A DNA stretch of 64,000 nt from Fictibacillus sp. FJAT-27399 (GCF_001510655.1 NZ_LMVC01000002.1:331700-395699); one strand, 5' to 3'. Shown: positions 34,832-44,587, counted from the first letter of the stretch. The notes: generated by a model not told the origin, from the sequence alone. Numbers and translations: made by a program.

Positions 34832-36916
34832 ATGAAGAAAAGACTAGCGTTTTTATATGCGATGGCCTGTATGCTCGTCGTTGCTTCGTTCCTTGGAGCG
34901 GTTCCAAAGCAGACAGCTGCAGCAAGCCATCCTGATCAAAAAGATTTGATCATCTCCAGCAACATTCCACAGGCGTTAAAGGAGGTTAATGGTGGTCAAA
35001 TCCAGCTTCATGCTCTTCATGTGTATAAAGTGGACGGCCATTTCACGGAGACGGAAGCTTTAAGATGGTGGTCGGCAAATCCGCGGGTTGCCACAGTAGA
35101 CCCCAAAGGACTTGTAACACTTAAAGGCCACAGCGGCGAAACTCGCATTTTTGTGACGGACGGACGAAAGATCGACCATACACAAATCTCCGTGAAAGAC
35201 CATAAAGGAACAAAGACAGCTGTAATCCAAAAGCAAAAAGGGAAAAAGTACAATGTGATTCCGGCAGCCATCAAACAGATGAGTATGGAAGAAAAGGTAG
35301 GTCAGATGCTAATGCCGGACTTCCGAACGTTTAATGGCAAGAACGTAACAGAGGTCACACCAGAGATTAAAGCCCTCGTGAAGAAATATCATCTAGGCGG
35401 CATCATCTTGTTCCGTGAAAATGTTGTAACGACAGAACAGACAACCAAACTTGTGGCCAATTATCAGGAAGCTTCAGAAAAGAACGGATTGCTTATTTCG
35501 ATTGACCAAGAGGGTGGTATTGTTACCCGCCTTCAAAGCGGAACAGATTTTCCAGGAAACATGGCACTTGGTGCAACAAGATCTCCTGAGTTAGCTGAAA
35601 AGGTAGGGAAAGCGATTGGTGAAGAACTAAACGCGCTTGGGATCAACTTTAATCTTGCACCTTCGCTTGATGTAAACAACAATCAGGACAACCCTGTTAT
35701 TGGAACTCGTTCCTTTGGAGAAGATCCTCAGCTCGTTACAGATTTAGGAACTGCTTACATCAAAGGCTTGCAGTCCACAAACACCGCGGGTGCAGCAAAA
35801 CATTTCCCGGGCCATGGGGACACAGCAGTTGATTCCCATATCGGCCTTCCGGAAGTACCCTATGACTTGGAGCGCTTGAAAAAAGTAGAGCTGTTTCCTT
35901 TCCAAAAAGCGATGGATGCTGGGGTGGACGCAATCATGACTGCTCATGTGACGTTCCCAAAAATCGATCCATCTACCGCTATTTCCAAGAAAGACGGCAG
36001 CACGATTGCCATCCCAGCCACACTTTCCCATAAAGTGCTGACAGAACTGATGAGAGAGGACATGGGCTATAAAGGTGTCATTACAACCGACGCGATGAAC
36101 ATGCAGGCGATCTCTGACAACTTTGGACCTGTAGACTCTGCCATCCGTGCGGTAAACGCTGGAACGGATATCGTACTCATGCCTGTCGGTCTTGAGGCCG
36201 TAGCGAATGGTTTATATGATGCGGTCCATAAAGGTGAAATTACACAGGAACGCTTGAACCAGTCTGTTGAACGGCTTCTTACATTGAAAGTGAAACGCAG
36301 CATCTTTAAAGCTGAAAAATCTGCAGATGTAAACAAGCTCATTGAAAATGCTCAACAAGTCGTCGGTTCCCCTGCACATAAACAGATCGAAAAGGAAACA
36401 GCAGAAAAGTCGATTACACTCGTTAAAAACCAAAATACTCTTCCATTGAGTACGGATCCGGGTGCACCAGTTGTCGTGATCGGCAACACGTATGTAGAAG
36501 ATTTGGCTGCTCAAGTGAAACGGCTGTATCCAAACAGTGTCATGATTAAAGCCGCTGGCCCATTAACGAATGATCAGCTTCAAACGGTAAAATCAGCAAA
36601 AGCTGTCATCGTTGGAACGTACACATCTTCTGTAGCAGGACGAGCCCCTGACAGTGCCCAAATGAAAATGGTGAATCAAGTGAACAGTGAAAGTGACAAA
36701 CCAGTCATTGCGGTCGGGATCCGAAATCCATATGACATTATGGCGTTTCCTGATGTAGATGCATATCTCGCACAATACAGCTTCCGAACAGCAAGCTTTG
36801 CAGCAGTGGCGGATACTATTTTCGGCAAGAATAATCCGTCGGGAAAGCTGCCAGTAACCATCTATAACAGCAACAAAGAAACATTGTATCCATACGGGCA
36901 CGGACTATCTTATTAA
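34832..36916 (+). CDS. nagZ: Secreted beta-N-acetylglucosaminidase NagZ (GH3)
   Basis: 694 residues. A signal peptide (to about residue 31) is followed by a BIG2-like domain (about 35-120) and a GH3 catalytic domain from about 145 with KHFPGHGDTAVDSHIGLP. There Asp334 and His336 form the Asp-His acid/base dyad typical of Gram-positive NagZ. Asp420 in TTDAMNM is the nucleophile. A second GH3_C-like alpha/beta domain ends in PYGHGLSY. It releases terminal GlcNAc from peptidoglycan fragments outside the cell, before NamZ can act. A NagR operator lies about 120 bases upstream. namZ follows after 13 bases. Confidence 0.95.
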   Translation: MKKRLAFLYAMACMLVVASFLGAVPKQTAAASHPDQKDLIISSNIPQALKEVNGGQIQLHALHVYKVDGHFTETEALRWWSANPRVATVDPKGLVTLKGHSGETRIFVTDGRKIDHTQISVKDHKGTKTAVIQKQKGKKYNVIPAAIKQMSMEEKVGQMLMPDFRTFNGKNVTEVTPEIKALVKKYHLGGIILFRENVVTTEQTTKLVANYQEASEKNGLLISIDQEGGIVTRLQSGTDFPGNMALGATRSPELAEKVGKAIGEELNALGINFNLAPSLDVNNNQDNPVIGTRSFGEDPQLVTDLGTAYIKGLQSTNTAGAAKHFPGHGDTAVDSHIGLPEVPYDLERLKKVELFPFQKAMDAGVDAIMTAHVTFPKIDPSTAISKKDGSTIAIPATLSHKVLTELMREDMGYKGVITTDAMNMQAISDNFGPVDSAIRAVNAGTDIVLMPVGLEAVANGLYDAVHKGEITQERLNQSVERLLTLKVKRSIFKAEKSADVNKLIENAQQVVGSPAHKQIEKETAEKSITLVKNQNTLPLSTDPGAPVVVIGNTYVEDLAAQVKRLYPNSVMIKAAGPLTNDQLQTVKSAKAVIVGTYTSSVAGRAPDSAQMKMVNQVNSESDKPVIAVGIRNPYDIMAFPDVDAYLAQYSFRTASFAAVADTIFGKNNPSGKLPVTIYNSNKETLYPYGHGLSY

Positions 36917-36929
36917 GGGGTGAAATAAG

Positions 36930-38189
36930 ATGAAAAAGTGGTTGAGTGCAGGGATGTTATTTGTTTTGGTGATCACCTTGCTGTCGTCGGCGATGGCAGA
37001 GGATGACAATCATCATAAAAATTCACCGCGAAATTTTAAAACGGGTGCAGAAGTGCTGCTTCAAGACCAACAAGACCTTTTAAAAGGGAAGCGTGTCGGG
37101 CTCATCACGAACCCAACAGGAGTTGACGGTAAGCTGAACAGTATCGTCGACGCGATGCACAACAACCCGAACTTTGAACTGAAAGCCTTATACGGTCCGG
37201 AACATGGAGTTCGGGGAAGCGAGCAGGCAGGGTCGTATGTTGATTTTTACATTGATAAGAAAACACAGCTTCCGGTTTACAGCCTTTACGGGAAAACGAA
37301 AAAACCAACCCCGGAGATGCTGAAGGGCATTGATGTTCTCGTTTTTGACATCCAGGATGTGGGTACCCGTTTTTACACGTACATCTATACGATGGCGTAC
37401 GCGATGGAAGCGGCGAAGGAAAACAACATCGAGTTTGTCGTGCTTGACCGTCCGAATCCGCTCGGCGGGGAAGCAGTGGAAGGGCCGGTGCTTGAGCCGA
37501 AGTATGCAACGTTTGTCGGCTTATATCCGATTCCTCTTCGCCACGGGATGACGGTCGGTGAACTCGCGATGCTTTTTAACAAGGAGTTCAATATCAATGC
37601 GGATCTGAAGGTTGTTAAAATGAAAGGCTGGCACCGCTGGAAGACGTATTACGAAACACCGCTTCAGTGGGTGATGCCTTCGCCTAACATGCCAACTGTG
37701 GACACCGCGTTCGTCTATCCTGGAGCAGGATTGATTGAAGGAACAAATGTGTCAGAAGGAAGAGGAACGACGAGGCCGTTTGAAACGATCGGAGCCCCGT
37801 TCATTGACGGAGATGTGCTCGCACAAAAATTGAACGAACTGAAGCTTCCGGGAGTGATGTTCCGTTCAAATTCCTTCACCCCAACGTTCTCAAAATTTGC
37901 AAATGTGCTGTCGAACGGTGTTCAGATTCATGTGACCGATTATGGTTCCTATAATTCTGTGGATACAGGGCTTGCGGTTGTGAAAACGATACATGATCTG
38001 TATCCTAATGATTTTCAGTTCAGAGCAGAAAACAGCCAGGGAATTTCATATTTTGATAACCTGATCGGAAACGGCTGGGTACGGGAAGAAATCGAAAAGG
38101 GAACATCTTTAAAAGAGATCAGACAGAAGTGGATGCCTGAGCTTGACCAGTTCAAAAAGATCAGAAAGCACTACCTTCTCTATAAATAA
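36930..38189 (+). CDS. namZ: Exo-beta-N-acetylmuramidase NamZ (DUF1343/GH171)
   Basis: A 419-residue exported protein (signal peptide ending near SAMAED) of the DUF1343 family, now known as exo-N-acetylmuramidase. Key family blocks are GLITNPTGVD, YGPEHGVRG, VFDIQDVGTRFYTYI, DRPNPLGG and the acidic GTNVSEGRGTTRPFE. It removes MurNAc from the non-reducing end of glycans and works in turn with NagZ. The RBS AAGGGGTGA overlaps the end of nagZ, and the two form one operon. Confidence 0.93.
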   Translation: MKKWLSAGMLFVLVITLLSSAMAEDDNHHKNSPRNFKTGAEVLLQDQQDLLKGKRVGLITNPTGVDGKLNSIVDAMHNNPNFELKALYGPEHGVRGSEQAGSYVDFYIDKKTQLPVYSLYGKTKKPTPEMLKGIDVLVFDIQDVGTRFYTYIYTMAYAMEAAKENNIEFVVLDRPNPLGGEAVEGPVLEPKYATFVGLYPIPLRHGMTVGELAMLFNKEFNINADLKVVKMKGWHRWKTYYETPLQWVMPSPNMPTVDTAFVYPGAGLIEGTNVSEGRGTTRPFETIGAPFIDGDVLAQKLNELKLPGVMFRSNSFTPTFSKFANVLSNGVQIHVTDYGSYNSVDTGLAVVKTIHDLYPNDFQFRAENSQGISYFDNLIGNGWVREEIEKGTSLKEIRQKWMPELDQFKKIRKHYLLYK

Positions 38190-38228
38190 GGTGATAAGAA
38201 CTATTTTCTGAATTAACAAAATAGTTCG

Positions 38229-38246
38229 ACTGGTATAGACGACTAG
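38229..38246 (+). promoter_or_regulatory. NagR operator upstream of nagAB-nagR
   Basis: ACTGGTATAGACGACTAG differs from the nagZ site by one base. It lies about 50 bases before nagA, so NagR probably represses its own operon. Confidence 0.8.
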
Positions 38247-38296
38247 TTATAAGCATGGTACCCTGTGCATAGAGATAATAAGGATGGTGAGTGGAG

Positions 38297-39481
38297 ATGA
38301 AACCATTACTATTAACAGGAGGTACCATTTATACAGAAAATGGTGAGCTGGAAAATGGATACCTCATAATTAAAGACCAGCAAATAGCAGAGGTGGGCAA
38401 AGGAGCTGATGCATTAAATCTTGAAGATTATGATGTTCTTGAGCTGCCCGGCAAGTCATCTGTTGTTCCCGGAATGATTGATCTGCACATTCATGGTGCT
38501 GCTGGCGCAGATGTGATGGACGGGACAGAGGAAGCCCTAAAAACGATGGCAGTTACCCTTCCACAAGAAGGAACGACGGGCTTTCTTGCAACGACGATGA
38601 CGCAAGGCGAAAAGGAAATTGAAAGCGCACTGCAAAACGTCAGAGAGTACATGGGGAAAAACAATTCTCCCGGGGAGGCGGAGATCATCGGCCTTCATTT
38701 AGAAGGGCCGTTTATTTCCCCGAAGCGTGCAGGAGCCCAGCCTTTGGACCATATTAAAAATCCGGACGTCCAGCTGTTTCAGAAATGGCAGGAGCTTTCT
38801 GGCAACTCGATTAAACTCGTAACTTTGGCACCCGAAGAACCGGGTGGATACGAGCTGTCTTCCTATTTAAAAGAAACTGGAGTTGTCGCATCGATCGGCC
38901 ATTCTGACGCGGTGTATGAGGAGGTTGTGAAGAGCATTGATTCAGGTGTTACGCATGCGACTCATCTGTATAACGGAATGAGGGGTCTTCACCACCGTGA
39001 ACCCGGAGTGGCAGGAGCGATTCTGCTGCATGATGAGATCACAACAGAAATCATCGTCGACGGCATTCATTCCCGGCCTGAGATGGTGAAGTTCGCCTAC
39101 CGCAACAAAGGCAGCGAGCGGGTCGTACTCATTACCGATTCCATGCGGGCAAAGTGTATGGGCAATGGTTCATATACACTTGGCGGGCAGGACGTAACGG
39201 TCGATGGAAACGAAGCGACGCTGGCAGACGGTACGCTTGCCGGCAGTATCTTAAAGATGAAGGACGCGGCCCGAAACATGAGGGAGTTTACCGGGTGTTC
39301 CACGGAGGACATCATTCAGATGACCGCCATTAACCAGGCGAAAGAGCTTGGAGTTTATGAACGCAAGGGAAGTTTGACAGCAGGCAAGGATGCCGATGTT
39401 GTCGTGCTTAACGAGGAAAAAGACGTTATCTTCACCTTCTGCCGTGGAAAACTTTCTTATCAGCGGAGGGAGGACGTATAA
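38297..39481 (+). CDS. nagA: N-acetylglucosamine-6-phosphate deacetylase
   Basis: 394 residues of the amidohydrolase superfamily, with HIH metal residues (His64, His66), Glu136 in HLEGPFISP, His202 (GHSD), His223 (ATHLYNG) and catalytic Asp281 (ITDSM). It deacetylates GlcNAc-6-P to GlcN-6-P. I place the start at ATG 38297 behind AAGGATGGTGAG; an in-frame GTG 6 bases earlier is inside the RBS region. nagB starts 1 base after the stop. Confidence 0.95.
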   Translation: MKPLLLTGGTIYTENGELENGYLIIKDQQIAEVGKGADALNLEDYDVLELPGKSSVVPGMIDLHIHGAAGADVMDGTEEALKTMAVTLPQEGTTGFLATTMTQGEKEIESALQNVREYMGKNNSPGEAEIIGLHLEGPFISPKRAGAQPLDHIKNPDVQLFQKWQELSGNSIKLVTLAPEEPGGYELSSYLKETGVVASIGHSDAVYEEVVKSIDSGVTHATHLYNGMRGLHHREPGVAGAILLHDEITTEIIVDGIHSRPEMVKFAYRNKGSERVVLITDSMRAKCMGNGSYTLGGQDVTVDGNEATLADGTLAGSILKMKDAARNMREFTGCSTEDIIQMTAINQAKELGVYERKGSLTAGKDADVVVLNEEKDVIFTFCRGKLSYQRREDV

Positions 39482-39482
39482 C

Positions 39483-40223
39483 ATGAAAATCATTGAAGTT
39501 GCGGATTACGAGGAAATGAGCAGGGTTAGTGCCCAAATTATGTTGGAAAAAGTCAAGAGCCAGGAACATGTCACACTGGGACTTGCGACAGGCGGCACAC
39601 CGCTTGGCACGTACAAGGAGCTCGTTAGGGATCATGAGGAAAACGGAACGCGGTATGACCATGTGCACACGTACAATCTCGATGAATATGTGGGACTTTC
39701 GTCAAGCGATCCGGAAAGCTATCTTTCCTACATGTGTGAGCACCTTTTTAACCGGGTGAGCATTCCGCTTGATCAAACGAACATTCCAAACGGATCGGCT
39801 GAGGAACTCCTTCAAGAATGCTTGCGCTATGACTCACTGATTGAGAGCATCGGTGGCGTCGACCTGCAGCTGCTCGGTATCGGGCAGAACGGGCACATCG
39901 GGTTTAATGAACCGGGAACGCCTTTTTCATCAAAAACACATGTGGTGGACTTAACGCCATCGACGCTTGAGGCAAACGCGGAGTATTTTACAGATCTCTC
40001 CAAACAGCCAACACGAGCACTCACGATGGGCATCTCCACCATTTTGCAAAGCAAGGAAATCCTTCTTCTCGCCTCGGGAGAAAAGAAACAGGACGCGCTG
40101 TTCCATCTGTTGCGCGGAGAAATTACAGAAACCGTACCGGCATCGGCCTTGAACATGCATGGAAATGTAACCATTATTGCAGATTCACAGGCATTAAAAC
40201 TGGTGAACTCGTTAGGGAAGTGA
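39483..40223 (+). CDS. nagB: Glucosamine-6-phosphate deaminase
   Basis: A 247-residue enzyme converting GlcN-6-P to fructose-6-P and ammonia. Signature residues are Asp67 in NLDEYVGL and His138/Glu143 in GQNGHIGFNEPG, with the phosphate loop ATGGTPLGTY. The ATG at 39483, with GGAGGGAGG before it, fixes the start; a longer upstream frame lies inside nagA. It is the second gene of nagA-nagB-nagR. The length fits the short Gram-positive form without the allosteric C-terminal extension of E. coli NagB. Confidence 0.95.
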   Translation: MKIIEVADYEEMSRVSAQIMLEKVKSQEHVTLGLATGGTPLGTYKELVRDHEENGTRYDHVHTYNLDEYVGLSSSDPESYLSYMCEHLFNRVSIPLDQTNIPNGSAEELLQECLRYDSLIESIGGVDLQLLGIGQNGHIGFNEPGTPFSSKTHVVDLTPSTLEANAEYFTDLSKQPTRALTMGISTILQSKEILLLASGEKKQDALFHLLRGEITETVPASALNMHGNVTIIADSQALKLVNSLGK

Positions 40224-40230
40224 TACAGAA

Positions 40231-40956
40231 ATGATTGATAAATACTCACCACTGCCGATCTATTTTCAAATTGAAGAAGCGATCAAAGGACGGATTGAAA
40301 AAGGAGAACTTCAAGAAGGGGAGATGATTCCTTCCGAGCGGGAATACGCTGAAACTTACGGAATCAGCCGGATGACTGTCAGACAGGCGATAACCAACCT
40401 CGTCAATGATGGTTACCTGACCCGCCGAAAAGGCAAGGGAACCTTTGTCGCCAACAAAAAGATTGAGCAAAAGCTGGTCGGCCTGACGAGCTTCACAGAA
40501 GACATGAAGGCCAGAGGGCTCTCGCCATCTATCAAACTATTGGATTTTAAACTGAGTGAAGCCCAGGGGAAAACGGCCACAGGTTTAGGAATTCAAGCGG
40601 AGGCTGCGGTGTATGAGATCCAGCGGGTCAGGCTCGCCGATCAAATACCGATGGCGCTTGAAACCACGTTCCTGTCGGCTGACTTGGTCAGAGGACTGAA
40701 CGAAAAGATCGTACAAGGTTCACTCTATCAATACGTAGAGGAGGAGCTTGGACTCAGCATTGATTATGCAACACAGGAGCTCGAAGCCTCTGTCGCCCGC
40801 GAAGCTGAAAGCGAGATTCTTGGAATCGCGAAGGGATCACCGGTTTTATTTATTCGAAGATACACCTACCTGACAGACGGGCGTCCGTTGGAGCTCGTGC
40901 AGTCAATTTACCGAGGGGACCGCTATAAATTCATCATCGATATGCAGCGGGGATGA
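40231..40956 (+). CDS. nagR: GntR/HutC-family repressor NagR (YvoA)
   Basis: 241 residues: a winged helix-turn-helix (residues 8-75, with PSEREYAETYGISRMTVRQA) and a C-terminal UTRA effector domain (TSFTEDMKARGLSP, ALETTFLS, FIRRYTYLTDG). It is the orthologue type of B. subtilis NagR, which binds TGGTATAGACAACT sites and is released by amino-sugar phosphates. Two matching sites occur in this window. The gene starts 7 bases after nagB. Confidence 0.93.
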   Translation: MIDKYSPLPIYFQIEEAIKGRIEKGELQEGEMIPSEREYAETYGISRMTVRQAITNLVNDGYLTRRKGKGTFVANKKIEQKLVGLTSFTEDMKARGLSPSIKLLDFKLSEAQGKTATGLGIQAEAAVYEIQRVRLADQIPMALETTFLSADLVRGLNEKIVQGSLYQYVEEELGLSIDYATQELEASVAREAESEILGIAKGSPVLFIRRYTYLTDGRPLELVQSIYRGDRYKFIIDMQRG

Positions 40957-40970
40957 TGTAAGCGCTTTTT
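40957..40970 (+). promoter_or_regulatory. Cre-like site upstream of the MurNAc operon
   Basis: TGTAAGCGCTTTTT keeps the cre core TGWAANCGNT but misses the last CA. It begins directly after the nagR stop and precedes murP by about 230 bases. Confidence 0.4.
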
Positions 40971-40996
40971 TGTATTTGAACTCGCATAGAAGTGAT

Positions 40997-41177
40997 GTCT
41001 AGCTCCAGCGTCCAAAGCAGAAAACGTGTTTCTTGTTTTCAGCATAGGTCCTCGGAGGACGAATTGAAAAACACAATTCGTCTTTGGTCGCTTCACTCTT
41101 ACCCCTCAACACAAAAAGCGTGTTGCTGTGTAAGAGTTCCAGCGCTTGTCGGACCTTAACGGGACGCTACGCTTTTC
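40997..41177. repeat. Bacillaceae intergenic repeat with strong hairpins
   Basis: The element starts TCTAGCTCCAGCGTCC and ends GCTTGTCGGACCTTAACGGG..CGCTTTTC. This is a layout I recall as a recurrent intergenic repeat in Bacillus-type genomes. Inside are the hairpin GACGAATTG/CAATTCGTC (41060-41084) and the palindrome TCCTCGGAGGA. It fills the murP leader, so it will be transcribed with murP if the promoter is at the cre-like site. Confidence 0.65.
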
Positions 41178-41196
41178 TTAAAAGGGGGATAAGATC

Positions 41197-42564
41197 ATGA
41201 AAAAAGAACAATTAATGGCGCAGCAGATAACTGAAAAACTGGGCGGCGCCGAAAACATTCATAGCTTAACGTACTGTATGACACGGCTTCGCGTAACGCC
41301 GAAGGATGAATCCAAAGTGGACAGAGCAGGCATCAAAGACATCGACGGGGTCATGGGTGTTGTAGGGGATGAGACCCTTCAAATCATTGTCGGACCTGGA
41401 ACAGTCAACCGGGTAGCCGATGAGATGTCCAGAAATACGGGACTTCAAGTTTCAGCACTGGATGAAGATGGAGAAGATGATCTCGCCAAGACTACAAAAG
41501 ATGAAATCAACCGGAAAAACGCTACACCGTTTAAGCTGTTTCTTCGTAAAATCGCCAGCATCTTTATTCCGTTAATCCCGGCGATTGTCGGTTCCGGATT
41601 GATTGCCGGTATTACTAACGTTTTGGTCCGAAGCGGTGTTCCAAAAGAAGTACCAATTATGCAGATGCTCGATATGATCGGATGGGGGCTTTTTGGTTAC
41701 CTTGCGATCTTCGTCGGAATCAACACCGCAAAAGAATTTGGCGGAACACCGGCACTTGGCGGCGCGGCCGGAATCATGCTCATCAACCCGGCGCTTGCCA
41801 ACATCACATTGTTTGGCGAAAAGCTATTGCCAGGCCGAGGCGGTCTGATCGGTGTCATGCTTGCTGCTGTCTTTATTGCCTGGAGTGAAAAACGAATCCG
41901 CCGTTTCGTACCAGCTGCAGTTGATATTATTGTAACTCCTACATTAGCTTTGCTGGCTACCGGAATCGCGACACTGTTCGTTCTACAGCCTGTCGGTGGC
42001 TTCATCTCTGACTTGATCACAAAAGGATTATTAAACCTTCTTGATATTGGCGGTATCTTTGCCGGAATCGTCCTTGCAGGTACCTTCCTTCCGCTTGTTG
42101 TTACCGGTTTGCATCAAGGTTTGACACCTGTTCATATGGAATTATTGAACTCGATTAAAGTGGATCCTTTGCTTCCGATTCTGGCGATGGGTGGAGCAGG
42201 CCAAGTTGGTGCAGCCTTTGCTATCTACTTTAAAACAAAAAATGCCAAGCTGAAACGCGTCATCAAAGGCGGCCTGCCAGTTGGTATCCTCGGAATCGGA
42301 GAGCCTCTGATATTCGGTGTAACCCTTCCGCTAGGACGTCCGTTCCTTACAGCGTGTCTGGGTGCAGCTGTCGGTGGTGCGTTCCAGGCCTTCTTTAAAA
42401 TTGGCACGATCGCGATTGGTGTTTCCGGACTTCCGTTGGCGTTCCTGATTAAAAATACGAACCAGATCATTCTTTATATCGTCGGACTTTTACTAGCGTA
42501 TATTTTCGGATTCATCTTCACATGGCTGTTTGGCTACAAAGAGTCAATGGCCAAGAATATCTAA
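41197..42564 (+). CDS. murP: MurNAc-type PTS transporter subunit EIIBC
   Basis: 455 residues: an N-terminal EIIB domain of the glucose/sucrose type with phosphorylated Cys27 (YCMTRLRV), a short acidic linker and a C-terminal EIIC membrane domain (about 10 helices, GIGEPLIFGVTLP loop). No EIIA domain is present, so it must borrow EIIA from another PTS protein, as MurP does. Its place just before mupG and murQ indicates that it imports MurNAc or the MurNAc-GlcNAc disaccharide with phosphorylation at C6. RBS AAGGGGGAT. Confidence 0.9.
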   Translation: MKKEQLMAQQITEKLGGAENIHSLTYCMTRLRVTPKDESKVDRAGIKDIDGVMGVVGDETLQIIVGPGTVNRVADEMSRNTGLQVSALDEDGEDDLAKTTKDEINRKNATPFKLFLRKIASIFIPLIPAIVGSGLIAGITNVLVRSGVPKEVPIMQMLDMIGWGLFGYLAIFVGINTAKEFGGTPALGGAAGIMLINPALANITLFGEKLLPGRGGLIGVMLAAVFIAWSEKRIRRFVPAAVDIIVTPTLALLATGIATLFVLQPVGGFISDLITKGLLNLLDIGGIFAGIVLAGTFLPLVVTGLHQGLTPVHMELLNSIKVDPLLPILAMGGAGQVGAAFAIYFKTKNAKLKRVIKGGLPVGILGIGEPLIFGVTLPLGRPFLTACLGAAVGGAFQAFFKIGTIAIGVSGLPLAFLIKNTNQIILYIVGLLLAYIFGFIFTWLFGYKESMAKNI

Positions 42565-42591
42565 AGCAATAAATAGCAGGGAGTGGCAGGC

Positions 42592-43635
42592 ATGTTAGGA
42601 ATTTCAGTCTATCTCGGGAATGATCCTGACCAGAACATAAAGTGGATCCAAAAAGCCGGCTCCTGCGGTTTTCGAAAAATCTTCACCTCGCTTCATATTC
42701 CTGAGGAAGACGCCTCTCTTTTGCGGGAGAGGCTGATTCTTCTCGGAAAAGCGGCAGGAAAGGCTGGTATGGCCCTCATGGCAGATGCAGGGCCGCAATC
42801 GCTGAAGAGCATCGGCATCAGCATGGATTCGATCGGGCACCTGCGTGAATGGAACATTGATGGGATCCGTGCTGATTACGGTTTTTCTGATAAAGAGATC
42901 ATCACCTTGTCACAGGAAATGAAAGTAGGAATCAACGCGAGTACCCTTGATGAAGAAACGGTGAACAACTGGAAAGATAACGGATTGCTGACTGAAAATG
43001 TGGAAGCGTGGCATAATTTTTATCCGCGCCAAAACACAGGCATCCCCTCGTCATTCTTGCGGGAGAAAAATATCTTTTTAAAATCGCTCGGGCTCCAAAC
43101 GGCGGCTTTTGTACCCGGTGACAAGACCCTCAGAGGGCCTGTTTTTGAAGGGCTTCCAACTCTTGAAAAGCACCGGAAAGCCAATCCTTTTCACGCCGCT
43201 GTCGAGCTGGGCAGCCTTCAGACTGATCACATTTTAATTGGTGATGTGGAAGCCAGTGACGAGACGCTGGAGCGACTTTCAGCATGGAAGGACGGCATTT
43301 TAACGTTGAGAGTAGATTGGATGGAGGGAGAGTCTGTATCGGGGGTTCATACGAATCGTCAGGATGCCGCACGGGATGTGATTCGTTCCGTGGAATCCCG
43401 GTCGTATGCGTTGAACAATGGTGAAAAAGCTGCGCCTCAGAATCCGCCGTTGCCCCGTCCGTTAGGAAGTATCACGATCGATAATGAAAAATACGGGAGA
43501 TATGCGGGGGAACTTCAGATTACGAAGACCGATTTGCCGGCTGATGAACGAGTGAACGTGTTCGGCCAAGTTCGTGAAGAAGATCTGATGCTGCTTCCCT
43601 ATATTGGTCCGGGACAAAAATTTTTAGTGCTGTGA
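42592..43635 (+). CDS. mupG: 6-phospho-N-acetylmuramidase MupG (DUF871/GH170)
   Basis: 347 residues of the DUF871 family: a TIM-barrel N-terminal domain (LGISVYLGNDP, GFRKIFTSLHIPEE, DADYG-like IRADYGFS, HNFYPRQNTG) and a small C-terminal cyclophilin-like domain. The S. aureus member cleaves MurNAc-6-phosphate-GlcNAc in the cytoplasm. The ATG at 42592 is served by GGGAGTGG; an in-frame GTG at 42583 lies in that RBS. The gene sits between murP and murQ, consistent with a disaccharide route. Confidence 0.92.
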   Translation: MLGISVYLGNDPDQNIKWIQKAGSCGFRKIFTSLHIPEEDASLLRERLILLGKAAGKAGMALMADAGPQSLKSIGISMDSIGHLREWNIDGIRADYGFSDKEIITLSQEMKVGINASTLDEETVNNWKDNGLLTENVEAWHNFYPRQNTGIPSSFLREKNIFLKSLGLQTAAFVPGDKTLRGPVFEGLPTLEKHRKANPFHAAVELGSLQTDHILIGDVEASDETLERLSAWKDGILTLRVDWMEGESVSGVHTNRQDAARDVIRSVESRSYALNNGEKAAPQNPPLPRPLGSITIDNEKYGRYAGELQITKTDLPADERVNVFGQVREEDLMLLPYIGPGQKFLVL

Positions 43636-43646
43636 AAGGAATTTTC

Positions 43647-44549
43647 ATGAAAATTAATCACCTAACAACTGAGAAAAGAAATCCAAATACTTTGGACATC
43701 GATGAATGTTCGAGCCTTGAAGTCGTACGAAAAATCAATAACGAGGATCAAACGGTCCCGGCAGCGATTGAAAAGGTGCTGCCTGAGATCGCGTCTGTCG
43801 TAGACCAGGTCGTTGCAGCGTTCCGCAATGGAGGACGGCTCATCTATACAGGAGCGGGAACAAGCGGAAGGCTGGGAATTCTTGATGCTTCGGAATGTCC
43901 TCCAACTTATGGAACACCGCCTGAGATGGTCATCGGCATTATTGCAGGAGGCGGCCAAGCAATCCATACGGCCGTTGAAGGAGCTGAGGATGACAAAGAA
44001 GCTGGTATGAATGATCTGAAAAACCTTGACCTAACAAAGGACGATGTCGTCGTTGCCATCGCTGCCAGCGGAAGGACGCCTTATGCGATCGGTGCTCTGG
44101 AGTATGCGAATGAGATCGGGGCGGTGAGTGCTGCTTTAGTCTGCTCATCTGATTCCGAAATGAGCAAGGTGGCACAACACACGATCGCTGCGGTCGTCGG
44201 TCCGGAAGTGGTGACTGGATCTACCCGCATGAAAGCGGGAACCGCGCAAAAACTGGTTCTGAACATGATCAGCACAGCATCAATGATCGGAATCGGCAAA
44301 GTGTACAGTAATTTGATGGTAGATGTACAGCCGTCCAATAAGAAACTCGTCCAGCGTGCGAAGAATATCGTGGTCGAAGCGACGGGCTGTTCACCTGAAG
44401 AAGCGGAACAGGCGCTTTCTGATCATGATGGTTATGCGAAAGGAGCGATTCTGCAGCTGTTAACTGAGCTTTCTCCAAGTGAAACGAAAACACTTTTGGA
44501 AAAGAAAAACGGCATGCTGAAACAGTCGCTCAAGGAATTTAAGGGATAA
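43647..44549 (+). CDS. murQ: N-acetylmuramic acid 6-phosphate etherase
   Basis: A 300-residue SIS-domain enzyme that removes the lactyl ether from MurNAc-6-P to give GlcNAc-6-P, feeding NagA. Family signatures are YTGAGTSGRLGILDASECPPT and AGTAQKLVLNM, and the C terminus has the small helical domain (GCSPEEAEQAL). I take the ATG at 43647 with AAAGGA 6 bases upstream; the GTG at 43632 in the same frame overlaps the mupG end. It lies in an operon with mupG and nagP. Confidence 0.95.
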   Translation: MKINHLTTEKRNPNTLDIDECSSLEVVRKINNEDQTVPAAIEKVLPEIASVVDQVVAAFRNGGRLIYTGAGTSGRLGILDASECPPTYGTPPEMVIGIIAGGGQAIHTAVEGAEDDKEAGMNDLKNLDLTKDDVVVAIAASGRTPYAIGALEYANEIGAVSAALVCSSDSEMSKVAQHTIAAVVGPEVVTGSTRMKAGTAQKLVLNMISTASMIGIGKVYSNLMVDVQPSNKKLVQRAKNIVVEATGCSPEEAEQALSDHDGYAKGAILQLLTELSPSETKTLLEKKNGMLKQSLKEFKG

Positions 44550-44587
44550 ATTCTCATTATCAAAACTAAAAATAGGGGGGACCTACA

